From an uncultured Flavobacteriaceae bacterium (GTDB lineage Bacteria > Bacteroidota > Bacteroidia > Flavobacteriales > Flavobacteriaceae), in NCBI GenBank assembly GCA_934675205.1, contig CAKUPQ010000002.1, forward strand, positions 248,001 through 312,000: 64,000 nt of DNA. Reading direction: 5' to 3'. Position 1 is the stretch's first letter, and each line of letters opens with the position of its first letter. The translations under genes and the position numbers were made by a program. Under the pieces are notes generated by a model. It saw only the letters and a program-made list of their open reading frames with translations, ran no database searches and had not been told where the DNA came from. Shown here in pieces: positions 36,312-45,277 of this stretch.

Positions 36312-37103
36312 CTATTGCTTATTGCTTAAAGCAATTCGATTATCTAAAACAATCGGAATCGTATCATTTTCTTTTAAATAATCAATAATCAGATTTCGGA
36401 GTTTGTAGTTCATATCGTGTGTTTTTAGGGCTTTTTCAAAGAAAGTCATATTATCTCCTCCCGTTATCAGATAGTCGGAAGTGGCAATTGTATAAACTTT
36501 GTTTATATCCAAAGATTCTCCATGAATGTTTATGTTTTTATACGATTTTTCATCATCAGAAAGCTCAATTTGAATGCCCGAAATCGGGTGTGCTTTTTTT
36601 CCGCGAATGAAATAATCAACCATTTCTATGATTTGTTCGCCTTTAAGTTCTGCAATAATCAGGCTGTTCTCGAAAGGCATAACTTGGTAAGCGATTCTGG
36701 TAGTTACATTTCCTTTAGGAATCATAGCTCGGATTCCTCCGTGATTCAAAAGGCAGATATCGACATTTTTTTTGTACTTTTCGTAGAAAATTTTATCCGC
36801 TTTTTCGAGGGTAATATCAGCCAAAAAATTCCCGATGGTAGTTTGCCATTTTCCTTTTGATTTATCCATATTTTCGGGAGCATAGCTCAAAACATTGTCC
36901 AAATCTTGGTTGATGTGGTTCCGATAGGGAGCTATAAACTCTTCGTATTCGGTTGAGGACTGAATATTTTCGGTTACGAGAATCTGCTTTCCTTTGATTT
37001 TGGAAACGGATTGCTTATGCGATGTACAACCAACAAAAACAAATAATGTTAATAATACAATAAAAAAGCGAAATTTAGAATGGTTGTTTATTAGCTTTGT
37101 CAT
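36312..37103 (-). CDS. 5'-nucleotidase C-terminal-domain lipoprotein
   Basis: A 263-residue lipoprotein with lipobox VGCTS (C26). The remainder matches the 5'-nucleotidase C-terminal domain: SKGKWQTTIGNFLADITLEKA, LLNHGGIRAMIPKGNVT, VMPFENSLIIAELKGEQI and TSDYLITGGDNMTFF. The enzyme is therefore split in two genes, in the reverse of the fused domain order. The lipid anchor and the Tat-exported partner could meet at the periplasmic membrane face. The last codons overlap an ATTGCTT heptamer pair. Confidence 0.85.
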   Translation of the reverse strand: MTKLINNHSKFRFFIVLLTLFVFVGCTSHKQSVSKIKGKQILVTENIQSSTEYEEFIAPYRNHINQDLDNVLSYAPENMDKSKGKWQTTIGNFLADITLEKADKIFYEKYKKNVDICLLNHGGIRAMIPKGNVTTRIAYQVMPFENSLIIAELKGEQIIEMVDYFIRGKKAHPISGIQIELSDDEKSYKNINIHGESLDINKVYTIATSDYLITGGDNMTFFEKALKTHDMNYKLRNLIIDYLKENDTIPIVLDNRIALSNKQ

Positions 37104-37126
37104 TATAAATTAAAAAAGATTTTAAC

Positions 37127-37134
37127 TACATTTG
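37127..37134 (+). promoter_or_regulatory. Putative -7 promoter element (TACATTTG) of the DUF6913-dapA operon
   Basis: Exact TAnnTTTG match 19 bases before the ATG at 37154. Confidence 0.55.
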
Positions 37135-37153
37135 TAAGGTATGTAAAGATACT

Positions 37154-37666
37154 ATGTTTTTAGACTTATTTAAAAATCTTTCATTAAAAAAAACGGTTAA
37201 GAAATCTTTATCAAAAGTGCAACCTCTTTCGGGAAACAGGATAACAACCATAAATTTGCTTGTAGATGGAACCCGCTTTAATGAAATAGCACAGCTCACA
37301 GAAGAGTTTGTGAAAAACGGAATAAAAAAAGAGAATATAAAAATGTTGGTATTGACCAAAGATAAAACAAAGGTCAATTCTGATAACATCATTTATTTTC
37401 GATCCAAGGATATTAGTGTACGAGGCTCCATTTTAAAAGATGAGATGAATTCGTTTGTATTCGTAAAAAGCGATTTACTTGTGAATTATTATCAAGAACA
37501 AATTGATTTAGAATATATTGCTTGTAAATCTGTTGCGGATTTTAAGGTTGGTTTTGTAACCGGTAAAGAGTCTGCCAATCATTTGTCTATTGATTGTCCG
37601 CTTTCGGATTACAAGTTGTTTACGGTAGAATTGTTTAAATATTTAAAAGCGTTTAATAAAATATGA
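37154..37666 (+). CDS. DUF6913-like conserved protein upstream of dapA
   Basis: A 170-residue soluble protein with a basic N-terminus ([18 protein letters not shown]) and conserved-looking segments [21 protein letters not shown] and [14 protein letters not shown]. No catalytic motif was recognised; it matches my memory of a flavobacterial family that sits before dapA. Its stop overlaps the dapA start (ATGA), so the two are translationally coupled, which hints at a link to lysine synthesis or the envelope. Confidence 0.65.
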   Translation: MFLDLFKNLSLKKTVKKSLSKVQPLSGNRITTINLLVDGTRFNEIAQLTEEFVKNGIKKENIKMLVLTKDKTKVNSDNIIYFRSKDISVRGSILKDEMNSFVFVKSDLLVNYYQEQIDLEYIACKSVADFKVGFVTGKESANHLSIDCPLSDYKLFTVELFKYLKAFNKI

Positions 37667-38547
37667 AATCACTTATAGGAACGGGAGTAGCTCTGGTTAC
37701 ACCTTTTAAAAAGGACTTTTCGGTTGATACCGATGCTTTAAAGCGAATTGTTCGTTATAATATTGATGGAGGAGTGGAATATTTGGTTGTTTTAGGAACA
37801 ACAGCCGAATCAGCAACGCTTAGCAAAGAAGAAAAAGAGCTTGTTATTCAGACGGTTATAACGGAAAATGCAGGAGCTTTACCACTTGTTTTGGGAGTAG
37901 GAGGGAATAATACACAAGAGGTTGTAAATGAATTGAAAACCAGAGATTTATCTTTTTTTGATGCCATTCTTTCGGTTTCTCCTTATTATAATAAACCGAC
38001 ACAAGAGGGAATTTACCAACATTTTAAGATGATTGCCCAAAACAGTCCGATTCCTGTAATTTTGTATAACGTACCGGGAAGGACAGCAAGTAATATGCTT
38101 CCGCAAACGGTTTTGCGTTTGGCAAATGATTTCAAAAATATCATCGGAATCAAAGAAGCAGCGGGAGATATTGTTCAGGCAATGAAACTGATTCAGAGCA
38201 AACCGAAAGATTTTTTGGTTATTTCGGGAGATGATATGGTTACGTTACCGATGGTTTTGGCAGGAGGAAGTGGAGTAATTTCGGTTATAGGAGAGGGTTT
38301 TCCAAAGGAATTTTCCGAAATGGTTCGCTTGGGATTACAAAGAAAAGTTGATGAGGCTTATGCGTTACATTATAAGTTGGCAGAGAGTATTGATATGATT
38401 TTCGAACAGGGAAATCCTGCGGGAATCAAAGAAGTTTTTAAACATTTAGGATTATCCGAAAATGCGGTTCGTTTACCTTTGGTAAATGTCAATCAGGATT
38501 TGTCAGACCGACTTAAAACCTTTGTTTTAGGATTGGATTCGTTGTGA
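37663..38547 (+). CDS. dapA: 4-hydroxy-tetrahydrodipicolinate synthase
   Basis: A 294-residue TIM-barrel aldolase condensing pyruvate with aspartate semialdehyde, the first committed step of lysine/diaminopimelate synthesis. It shows [13 protein letters not shown], the tyrosine segment [25 protein letters not shown] and the Schiff-base lysine in [11 protein letters not shown]. In its 24 glycine codons I count 22 GGA, typical for core genes here. Overlaps the upstream gene by 4 bases. Confidence 0.96.
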   Translation: MKSLIGTGVALVTPFKKDFSVDTDALKRIVRYNIDGGVEYLVVLGTTAESATLSKEEKELVIQTVITENAGALPLVLGVGGNNTQEVVNELKTRDLSFFDAILSVSPYYNKPTQEGIYQHFKMIAQNSPIPVILYNVPGRTASNMLPQTVLRLANDFKNIIGIKEAAGDIVQAMKLIQSKPKDFLVISGDDMVTLPMVLAGGSGVISVIGEGFPKEFSEMVRLGLQRKVDEAYALHYKLAESIDMIFEQGNPAGIKEVFKHLGLSENAVRLPLVNVNQDLSDRLKTFVLGLDSL

Positions 38548-38598
38548 ATATTACACAGTTAATCTTTTATATTTTTTCAATTTTTTAGATTAAAAATT

Positions 38599-39108
38599 AT
38601 GTTATCAAAAACATTAGAAACAGCACTTAATAATCAGGTTAAATTAGAGGGAGATTCTTCACAGATTTATTTAGCAATGGCTTCTTGGGCTGAAAATAAA
38701 GGTTTTGAGGGAATTGCTACTTTTATGTACAATCAGTCGGACGAAGAGCGTATGCATATGCTAAAGTTGATAAAATACATCAACCAAAGGGGAGGAGAGG
38801 CTAAAATTCCACAAATTGAAGAGCCAAGTTTAGACCATACTTCGTTCAAAACTTTGTTTACGCAATTATTTGAACACGAGGTTTTTGTGTCTCAAAGTAT
38901 TAACGAATTGGTTCATATTTCGTTACAGGAAAAAGATTATGCTACACATAACTTTTTACAATGGTATGTAGCAGAACAGATTGAAGAGGAATCGACAGCC
39001 CGTACAATTTTGGATAAAATCAACCTTATCGGAGATGACAAAGGAGGATTGTATTTGTTTGATACAGATATGAAAAGTTTTACCGGAACGGGAGAAGCTC
39101 CGCTTTAA
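38599..39108 (+). CDS. Ferritin
   Basis: A 169-residue non-heme ferritin that oxidises and stores iron in a 24-subunit shell. Ferroxidase ligands are visible in the four-helix bundle: the first-helix Glu in LEGDSSQIYLAMASWAENKGF, the DEERMHMLKLIKYINQRGG helix with ExxH, and QWYVAEQIEEESTA in the fourth helix. Length and end are typical. It is a single gene with no recognised -7 box or iron-dependent operator. Confidence 0.93.
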   Translation: MLSKTLETALNNQVKLEGDSSQIYLAMASWAENKGFEGIATFMYNQSDEERMHMLKLIKYINQRGGEAKIPQIEEPSLDHTSFKTLFTQLFEHEVFVSQSINELVHISLQEKDYATHNFLQWYVAEQIEEESTARTILDKINLIGDDKGGLYLFDTDMKSFTGTGEAPL

Positions 39109-39138
39109 TTTTTTGTTTAAAGTTTCAAGTTGCTCAAA

Positions 39139-39156
39139 AACTTTAAACCTTAAACT
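39139..39156. repeat. Short heptanucleotide repeat, units AACTTTA/AACCTTA
   Basis: Two and a half period-7 units with the same unit pair as at 19275-19306, between ferritin and bamD. Confidence 0.5.
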
Positions 39157-39190
39157 GTTCAAAATGATTGACTATAAAAAAAATAATAAC

Positions 39191-39198
39191 TAACTTTG
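39191..39198 (+). promoter_or_regulatory. Putative -7 promoter element (TAACTTTG) of bamD
   Basis: Exact TAnnTTTG match. The predicted transcription start falls near 39205, so the in-frame start at 39209 would have almost no leader; the ATG at 39239 is favoured. Confidence 0.5.
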
Positions 39199-39238
39199 CA
39201 GGCATTTTTTGCTGTTGCAGGAATTTTATATTAAGAAA

Positions 39239-40039
39239 ATGAAAAAAGTATTTTTACTTTTATTAGTTGTGGTTGGATTTACTTCGTGTAGTGAATATCA
39301 GAAAGCTCTGAATGGGGACGATGTTACGCAAAAATATTACGTAGGCGAAAAGATGTATGATGCCGAAAAATACAACAAAGCCATTCGTCTTTTTGAGCAG
39401 ATTGCTCCTGGATATAGAGGAAAGCCACAGGCAGAAAAAATGTTTTATATGTATGCAAAGTCATCTTATGAAAAGAAACAATATCAATATTCTGTCGAAT
39501 TGTTCCAACGGTTTATAACCAATTATCCACAGTCGGAAAAAGTAGAGGAGGCTTGGATGTTAATGGGGAAAAGTTATGTTGAAATTTCTCCGAAATATTC
39601 AAAAGACCAAGACTATACCTATAAAGGAATCAACAAAATGCAGGAGTATTTAAACCTTTATCCCGATTCGGAGAATACATCAGAAATCAATGCTATTATT
39701 ACGGAGTTGAATCAGAAAATCGAGAAAAAATACTTTGAAATAGCCAAACAATACAACACTATTGCAGGATACACAAGAGATTACAACGCATCTATTGTGG
39801 CTTTGGATAACTTTTTATTGGATTATCCGGGAACGATTTTTACCGAAGATGCTTTGTATTACAAGTTTGATTCGATGTATAATATAGCAATGAACAGTGT
39901 GGAACACAGAAAAAAAGAACGTTTGGAACAAGCAAAAGAGGCTTATAATTCATTGATAAGACACAAGGAAGAAACAAAATATAAATCCCAAGCAGACAGA
40001 CTGTTAAAGGATATAGAAAGAGAATTACAAAAAAGTTAA
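39239..40039 (+). CDS. bamD: Outer membrane protein assembly factor BamD
   Basis: A 266-residue lipoprotein (lipobox FTSC, C17) of the BAM complex that folds beta-barrel proteins into the outer membrane. It has TPR-like repeats: YNKAIRLFEQIAPGYRG, YQYSVELFQRFITNYPQSEKVEEAWML and ASIVALDNFLLDYPGTIFTEDALY. The start is chosen at MKKVFLLLLVVVGFTSC because of the signal peptide and the -7 box. It begins an operon with rpoZ, coaBC and porD, the usual flavobacterial order. Confidence 0.9.
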   Translation: MKKVFLLLLVVVGFTSCSEYQKALNGDDVTQKYYVGEKMYDAEKYNKAIRLFEQIAPGYRGKPQAEKMFYMYAKSSYEKKQYQYSVELFQRFITNYPQSEKVEEAWMLMGKSYVEISPKYSKDQDYTYKGINKMQEYLNLYPDSENTSEINAIITELNQKIEKKYFEIAKQYNTIAGYTRDYNASIVALDNFLLDYPGTIFTEDALYYKFDSMYNIAMNSVEHRKKERLEQAKEAYNSLIRHKEETKYKSQADRLLKDIERELQKS

Positions 40040-40050
40040 TTATAGTTGAT

Positions 40051-40365
40051 ATGGATTTCAAAAAAACAACAGCACCTGTAAACACGATAACCTATGACAA
40101 AGATGTTATCGAACAACCAACAGGAAATATTTATGGGGCAATCACAATTATTGCCAAAAGAGCTAATCAGATAAATTCTGAAGTGAAAAAAGAATTGTCT
40201 GAAAAGTTGGATGAATTTGCTACCTATAACGATTCTTTGGAAGAAGTTTTTGAAAACAAAGAGCAAATCGAAGTTTCAAGATTCTACGAAAGACTTCCAA
40301 AACCACACGCTATTGCAGTAGAAGAATGGGTTGACGGAAAAATCTATTACAGAGATACAAAATAA
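40051..40365 (+). CDS. rpoZ: DNA-directed RNA polymerase subunit omega (Rpb6-like)
   Basis: A 104-residue Bacteroidota-type omega/Rpb6-family subunit assisting RNA polymerase assembly. It shows TGNIYGAITIIAKRANQINSEVK, the conserved helix region, and the C-terminal LPKPHAIAVEEWVDGKIYYR. It follows bamD by 11 bases and precedes coaBC by 7, as in related genomes. Confidence 0.85.
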   Translation: MDFKKTTAPVNTITYDKDVIEQPTGNIYGAITIIAKRANQINSEVKKELSEKLDEFATYNDSLEEVFENKEQIEVSRFYERLPKPHAIAVEEWVDGKIYYRDTK

Positions 40366-40372
40366 TTTAAAG

Positions 40373-41581
40373 ATGTCTGTTTTACAAGGTAAAAAAATCC
40401 TACTTGGAATATCGGGAGGAATTGCGGCCTATAAAACAGCTAATCTGGTTCGGTTGTTTATAAAATCAGGTGCAGAAGTTCAGGTCGTAATGACTCCGTC
40501 TGCCAAAGATTTTGTAACTCCGCTTACACTCGGAACACTTTCTAAAAGGGAAGTGTTTTCTGCGTTTTATGAACCTGATGACGAAAATGCGAAATGGAAC
40601 AACCACGTGGAGTTGGCTCTTTGGGCTGATTTGATGTTGATTGCTCCTGCCACAGCCAATACGATGTCCAAAATGGCAAACGGAGGTTGTGATAATTTGC
40701 TTTTGGCTACATATTTGTCAGCTAAATGCAAGGTTTATTTTGCTCCTGCAATGGATTTGGATATGTACAAACACGAATCTACTCACGAGAATTTCAGAAA
40801 ATTGGAATCGTTCGGAAATGTGATGATTCCTGCCGAATCAGGAGAATTGGCAAGCGGACTTTCGGGAGAGGGACGAATGGCAGAACCTGAAAATATCATC
40901 AAATTTATAGAAGATGATATAGCTAAAAATCTTCCTTTGAGAGGAAAAAAAGCCCTCGTTACAGCAGGACCAACCTACGAGCCGATTGACCCAGTGCGTT
41001 TTATCGGAAATCATTCTTCAGGGAAAATGGGATTTGATATCGCAAAGGCTTTAGCTGATAAAGGAGCTGAAGTTACGCTTGTTTCGGGGCCTACTCATCT
41101 TTCTGTACAACATTCTAACATAAATCTCGTTAGAGTTATGTCTGCTCATCAGATGTACGAAGAATGCTATAAAGTATATAAAAATACAGATATTGTAGTA
41201 GCTTCGGCTGCAGTTGCAGATTACAGACCCAAGCATATTGCAGACCAAAAAATAAAGAAAACGGAAGATACTTTCGTTATCGAAATGGAAAAAAACAAAG
41301 ATATTTTAGCATCTTTGGGAAAAGAAAAAGAACATCAGTTTTTGGTCGGTTTTGCGTTGGAAACTCAAAACGAAATTGAGAATGCAAAGCAGAAAATTCA
41401 GAAAAAAAATCTAAATTTAATTGTTCTTAATTCGTTGAATGATAAGGGAGCAGGTTTTGGAGGAACGACAAACAAGGTTACTTTTATAGATAAGAATTTT
41501 AATATTGAGGAATTTCCGTTGAAAACGAAAGAGGAGGTTGCTCAAGATATTGTAAATAAAATAACAGCACATTATGCGTAA
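40373..41581 (+). CDS. coaBC: Bifunctional phosphopantothenoylcysteine decarboxylase/phosphopantothenate--cysteine ligase
   Basis: A 402-residue fusion for coenzyme A synthesis. CoaC half (residues 1-185): FMN-binding KILLGISGGIAAYKTANL, catalytic-His segment WNNHVELALWAD, APATANTMSKMANGGCDNLL and the PAMDLDMY substrate clamp. CoaB half: GPTYEPIDPVRFIGNHSSGKMG and AAVADYRPKHIADQKIKK. A longer frame opens at 40331 inside rpoZ, but MSVLQGKKILLG is the family start. Its end overlaps the porD start by 8 bases. Confidence 0.95.
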   Translation: MSVLQGKKILLGISGGIAAYKTANLVRLFIKSGAEVQVVMTPSAKDFVTPLTLGTLSKREVFSAFYEPDDENAKWNNHVELALWADLMLIAPATANTMSKMANGGCDNLLLATYLSAKCKVYFAPAMDLDMYKHESTHENFRKLESFGNVMIPAESGELASGLSGEGRMAEPENIIKFIEDDIAKNLPLRGKKALVTAGPTYEPIDPVRFIGNHSSGKMGFDIAKALADKGAEVTLVSGPTHLSVQHSNINLVRVMSAHQMYEECYKVYKNTDIVVASAAVADYRPKHIADQKIKKTEDTFVIEMEKNKDILASLGKEKEHQFLVGFALETQNEIENAKQKIQKKNLNLIVLNSLNDKGAGFGGTTNKVTFIDKNFNIEEFPLKTKEEVAQDIVNKITAHYA

Positions 41582-42467
41582 GATATTCGGAATAATATTT
41601 TTTGTAATTTCATTGTATTCGGTTAAAGCACAGGAACTTAATTGCAATGTTATAGTCGGACATGACAGAGTGAACGTAACCAATACGCAGATTTTCAGAA
41701 CATTGCAAACGGCTTTGAATGATTTTATGAACGGAACTCGTTGGTCAAATCAGATGTTCAATCAAAACGAAAAAATAAACTGTGATATGTTTATTAATGT
41801 AACTGCTTTAAGCGGAAACACTTTTACAGCTACTTTGCAGATTCAGGCTTCACGACCGGTTTTTGGTTCAAACTATTCTACCCCTATTTTTAACTATAAC
41901 GACAAGGATTTTACGTTTAATTACGTTGAGTTCGAAAATATGTTCTACAACCCAAACAGTTTTGATTCTAATCTTACTTCGGTTTTGGCTTATTATGCGA
42001 ATATTATTTTAGGAATAGATGCAGATTCGTTCAAGCTAAACGAAGGAACGGCTTATTTTGAAACAGCTCAGTCTATCGTAAATATTGCTCAATCAAGTGG
42101 TTACAAGGGTTGGAGTCAGCAGGAAGGAGGAAATCAAAACCGCTTTTTTCTGACACAGGATTTACTTTCTAATACTTATAGTTCATTCAGAAAAGCGTTG
42201 TACGAATACCATATTCAAGGATTGGATTTGATGAGTGAGGACGTAAAAGGGGGAAAAGAGGGAGTGAAAAAAGCCATTACCACTTTGACAGAAGTACACA
42301 AAGCCCGTCCGAATGCTTTTTTGACTCGTATCTTTTTTGATGCAAAAGCAGAGGAATTAGTACAGATTTTTTCGGGAGGACCACAGGTTACGATTGCTGA
42401 TTTGGTTGAAAATCTAAACAGAATTTCTCCGCTTAATTCTTCAAAGTGGGGAAATATGAAAATGTAA
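41574..42467 (+). CDS. porD: Type IX secretion system protein PorD (DUF4835)
   Basis: A 297-residue exported protein with signal peptide ending at VKAQ (residue 19), then the family segment LNCNVIVGHDRVNVTNTQIFRTLQTALNDFMNGTRW, conserved in pieces, and IINLAQSSGYKGW-like and LNRISPLNSSKW sequences near the end. DUF4835 proteins next to coaBC in flavobacteria are named PorD and linked with gliding/type IX secretion; the assignment rests on family recognition and gene order. Overlap with coaBC suggests coupled translation. Confidence 0.8.
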   Translation: MRKIFGIIFFVISLYSVKAQELNCNVIVGHDRVNVTNTQIFRTLQTALNDFMNGTRWSNQMFNQNEKINCDMFINVTALSGNTFTATLQIQASRPVFGSNYSTPIFNYNDKDFTFNYVEFENMFYNPNSFDSNLTSVLAYYANIILGIDADSFKLNEGTAYFETAQSIVNIAQSSGYKGWSQQEGGNQNRFFLTQDLLSNTYSSFRKALYEYHIQGLDLMSEDVKGGKEGVKKAITTLTEVHKARPNAFLTRIFFDAKAEELVQIFSGGPQVTIADLVENLNRISPLNSSKWGNMKM

Positions 42468-42490
42468 ATTTAGACGGATTAAAGGATTTT

Positions 42491-42525
42491 TTCAATAGTC
42501 CGTAAAATCCTTTAATCTGTGGCTA
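42491..42525. repeat. Dispersed repeat, GCCACTGATTA family, second copy
   Basis: AGTCCGTAAAATCCTTTAATCTGTGGC closely matches the right arm of the inverted repeat at 31045-31075. It is again placed immediately upstream of a coding region, here the DUF2461 gene. Confidence 0.55.
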
Positions 42526-42539
42526 AAAAAATACTACCG

Positions 42540-43202
42540 ATGAAAAAAGCCTTTGAATTTCTATTAAAAATAAAAGAGAATAACAATCGTGAATGGTTTG
42601 CACAAAACAAACCCAAATTCGATTTGATTGTACAGGAAAACAAGATTTTTTTCAACGAACTTTTTTCCGAATTTCAAAAACACGACAGTTTAGAGGGAAT
42701 TCATATTTTCAGAATTTATAAAGATGTTCGTTTTTCTAAAGACAAAACTCCGTATAAAACCCATTTTGGAGTTTCTTTTTCGAGAACAAAACCAATGTTA
42801 AGAGGAGGGTATTATATTCATTTAGAACCGAATAACAGTTTTGTGGGAGGAGGTTTTTGGAATCCGAATAGCGAAGATTTATTCAGAATTCGTAAAGAAT
42901 TTGAAATGGATTCGTCTGAAATCGAAAAAATCACATCAGACAAAACATTCAAAAAGTATTTTGGGGAATTACAAGGAGAAGAGGGAGTAAAAACCGCTCC
43001 TAAAGGCTTTGACAAAAATAATCCTACCATTGATTTAATCAAGAAAAAACAATATGTAGTGATGCGGAAATTCTCTGACAAAGAAGTTTTTTCAGCTGAT
43101 TTTTCAAAAGAAATTATAAACACATTGTTGGCAATGCGTCCGTTTTTTGATTATATGAGTGATGTGCTTACAACCGATTTGAACGGAGAACCTTTGTATT
43201 AA
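42540..43202 (+). CDS. DUF2461 family protein
   Basis: A 220-residue protein with the DUF2461 signature: LKIKENNNREWFAQNKPKFD, FRIYKDVRFSKDKTPYKTHFG and GGYYIHLEPNNSFVGGGFW, followed by the helical RKEFEMDSSEIEKI region. Function is unknown. A GTG seven codons upstream is in frame but lies inside a dispersed repeat, so ATG at 42540 is chosen. Its stop overlaps the convergent DUF779 gene by 4 bases. Confidence 0.85.
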   Translation: MKKAFEFLLKIKENNNREWFAQNKPKFDLIVQENKIFFNELFSEFQKHDSLEGIHIFRIYKDVRFSKDKTPYKTHFGVSFSRTKPMLRGGYYIHLEPNNSFVGGGFWNPNSEDLFRIRKEFEMDSSEIEKITSDKTFKKYFGELQGEEGVKTAPKGFDKNNPTIDLIKKKQYVVMRKFSDKEVFSADFSKEIINTLLAMRPFFDYMSDVLTTDLNGEPLY

Positions 43203-43570
43203 GCTAATTTTATAGGAGCAAGATTTTCGATTTCTTCGGGAGTAAAAATTCGGTAGTGAATCTGAAACGTTTTGCCCAAAGGAGTTTCAAGCGAAAATCC
43301 ACCTGCACCAAATCCGTCAGTAACATCAAGTGTGAAATGTGCGTGTTTCCAGTATTCAAACAAATCTTTATCTACCCAAAATTCGCAATCTTCAACTTCT
43401 CCGATACATACGTCATTCATTCGCAGATAAAATCCGCCTTTTTCAAAACATTGCGGTTGTGTACCTTCGCAGCAACCACCTGCTTGATAAAACATCAATT
43501 CTCCGTGCTTGTCTTTAAGTTCTTTGATTAAATCTTTTGCTTTTTGAGTACTGTCAATACGGGATACCAT
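43199..43570 (-). CDS. DUF779 domain protein
   Basis: A 123-residue protein with QAGGCCEGTQPQCF (a Cys-rich GGCC motif), CIGEVEDCEFWVD and TDGFGAGGFSLETPLG, the DUF779 signature. Genes of this family are regularly found next to aldehyde dehydrogenases of the AldB/AcoD type, as here. The biochemical role is unknown; the Cys cluster suggests metal or redox chemistry. A terminator sits between it and the dehydrogenase gene, so read-through or its own promoter is needed. Confidence 0.85.
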   Translation of the reverse strand: MVSRIDSTQKAKDLIKELKDKHGELMFYQAGGCCEGTQPQCFEKGGFYLRMNDVCIGEVEDCEFWVDKDLFEYWKHAHFTLDVTDGFGAGGFSLETPLGKTFQIHYRIFTPEEIENLAPIKLA

Positions 43571-43610
43571 AACTATTGGAATTTAATTTTTATAAAAATA
43601 GTAAAAAAAA

Positions 43611-43634
43611 GAGCAAACCCTTTCGAATTTGCTC
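43611..43634 (-). terminator. Terminator after the aldehyde dehydrogenase gene
   Basis: A 7-bp stem GAGCAAA/TTTGCTC with a 10-base loop; in the minus direction it is followed by an 8-base T run. It separates the dehydrogenase gene from DUF779. Confidence 0.7.
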
Positions 43635-43653
43635 TTTCAAAAATAATCATTGT

Positions 43654-45153
43654 TTAAAAGAAACCTAATTTGTTTTTGTTATAAGAAATCAACATATTTT
43701 TGGTTTGACGGTAATGTCCCAGCATCATTTTGTGGTTTTCTCTACCGATTCCGGACAACTTATATCCTCCAAACGGAGCTCCAGCCGGATAATTATGATA
43801 TTGATTTACCCAAACTCTACCTGCCTGAATAGCTCTTGGAACTTGGTATAATTCGTGTGCATCACGAGTCCAAACTCCTGCACCTAATCCGTAAAGGGTA
43901 TCATTTGCGATTTCGATTGCTTCCTCAACCGTTTTGAACGTAGTTACAGCCAATACAGGTCCGAAAATTTCTTCCTGGAAGATTCTCATTTTGTTATGAC
44001 CTTTAAAAAGAGTCGGTTTGATGTAATATCCTCCTGCCAAATCTCCTTCTAATTGGTTTGGTTCTCCTCCGGTCAATACTTCTGCCCCTTCTTCTTTTCC
44101 TAATTTAAGGTAAGATGAGATTTTGTCGTATTGAATTTTAGATGCTTGAGCACCCATCATCACTGTTGTGTCAAGTGGGTTACCGAATTTAATTGCTTCA
44201 ACTCTTTTGATTACTCTTTTGATGAATTCGTCATAAATGTCTTCCTGAATCAACAATCTTGACGGACAAGTACAGATTTCTCCTTGATTGAAAGCGAACA
44301 ATACAGCACCTTCAACGGCTTTGTCCAAGAACTCATCGTCTTCGTCCATAACGGAATTAAAGAAAATATTAGGTGATTTTCCTCCTAATTCAAGGGTTAC
44401 AGGAATAATGTTTTCGGTTGCATATTGCATCACCATACGTCCTGTTGCAGTTGAACCGGTAAAGGCAGCTTTGTTTACTTTCGGGTGAGCTACTAAATTT
44501 CTTCCAAGTTCAGCTCCGAATCCGTTTACGATATTGATAACTCCTGCAGGAACGATATCTTGAATCAGTTCCATCAAAACTAAAATTGAAGTTGGTGTAC
44601 TTTCAGCAGGTTTTAATACTACGGTACAACCGGCAGCCAAAGCAGGTGCTAATTTCCATACAGCCATCAAAATCGGGAAGTTCCAAGGAATGATTTGAGC
44701 TACCACTCCGATTGGTTCGTGAACGATAAGCGATACAGTATCTTTGTCCAATTCAGAAAGTGAACCTTCTTCCGCTCTGATTACTCCCGCAAAATATCTG
44801 AAATGGTCAATAGCCAAAGGAATATCCGCATTAAGCGTTTCTCTGATTGCTTTTCCGTTGTCAATGGTTTCAACCGTAGCGATATATTCCAAGTTTTGCT
44901 CCATTCTGTCTGCAATTTTGTTCAGAATGATACTTCTTTCGGTTGCAGAAGTTTTTCCCCAGGTTTTAAAAGCTTCGTGAGCTGCATCTACTGCTAATTC
45001 GATATCTTCTTTGGTAGAATGTGCAGCTTTTGTAAATACTTTTCCGTCAATAGGAGAGATATTGTCAAAATATTTTCCTAAAACAGGAGGTGTCCATTTA
45101 CCATTAATAAAGTTATCATACTTTTCTTTAAACTGTGGTTTGTTCATACTCAT
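43654..45153 (-). CDS. NAD(P)-dependent aldehyde dehydrogenase, AldB/AcoD/ExaC type
   Basis: A 499-residue cytosolic aldehyde dehydrogenase. It has the general-base glutamate E255 in [11 protein letters not shown], the catalytic cysteine C294 in [15 protein letters not shown]-binding [23 protein letters not shown] and IFGPVLAV. The NQGExCTCPSR form is typical of acetaldehyde/chloroacetaldehyde dehydrogenases. An AraC regulator is divergently encoded 124 bases away and a DUF779 gene follows, together suggesting inducible oxidation of an alcohol- or acetoin-derived aldehyde. Confidence 0.93.
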   Translation of the reverse strand: MSMNKPQFKEKYDNFINGKWTPPVLGKYFDNISPIDGKVFTKAAHSTKEDIELAVDAAHEAFKTWGKTSATERSIILNKIADRMEQNLEYIATVETIDNGKAIRETLNADIPLAIDHFRYFAGVIRAEEGSLSELDKDTVSLIVHEPIGVVAQIIPWNFPILMAVWKLAPALAAGCTVVLKPAESTPTSILVLMELIQDIVPAGVINIVNGFGAELGRNLVAHPKVNKAAFTGSTATGRMVMQYATENIIPVTLELGGKSPNIFFNSVMDEDDEFLDKAVEGAVLFAFNQGEICTCPSRLLIQEDIYDEFIKRVIKRVEAIKFGNPLDTTVMMGAQASKIQYDKISSYLKLGKEEGAEVLTGGEPNQLEGDLAGGYYIKPTLFKGHNKMRIFQEEIFGPVLAVTTFKTVEEAIEIANDTLYGLGAGVWTRDAHELYQVPRAIQAGRVWVNQYHNYPAGAPFGGYKLSGIGRENHKMMLGHYRQTKNMLISYNKNKLGFF

Positions 45154-45176
45154 AATTTTTATAGTTTTAAAATTGG

Positions 45177-45241
45177 TACTAAATTACTATTAAAAAAATG
45201 TAAAAAATGTCAGAATGTTCTCAAAAAGTATTAATTTAGTA
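45177..45241. promoter_or_regulatory. Inverted repeat between aldehyde dehydrogenase and araC-type gene
   Basis: TACTAAATTA at 45177-45186 and TAATTTAGTA at 45232-45241 are perfect 10-bp reverse complements, 45 bases apart, flanking the centre of the 124-bp divergent intergenic region. The symmetry and location suggest paired half-sites for the AraC-type regulator. This is inference. Confidence 0.45.
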
Positions 45242-45277
45242 TCAAATTCAAAATCAGCTATATAAATCCAAAAAAGT

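Noticed and set aside
37096..37134. TTTG at 37096-37099 as -33 element for the TACATTTG box
   Set aside because: The spacing of 27 bases is longer than the usual 17-23 for Bacteroidota promoters.
42519..42539. GTG start seven codons upstream for the DUF2461 gene
   Set aside because: The GTG lies within a dispersed intergenic repeat also found at 31 kb; the ATG at 42540 fits the conserved N-terminus better.
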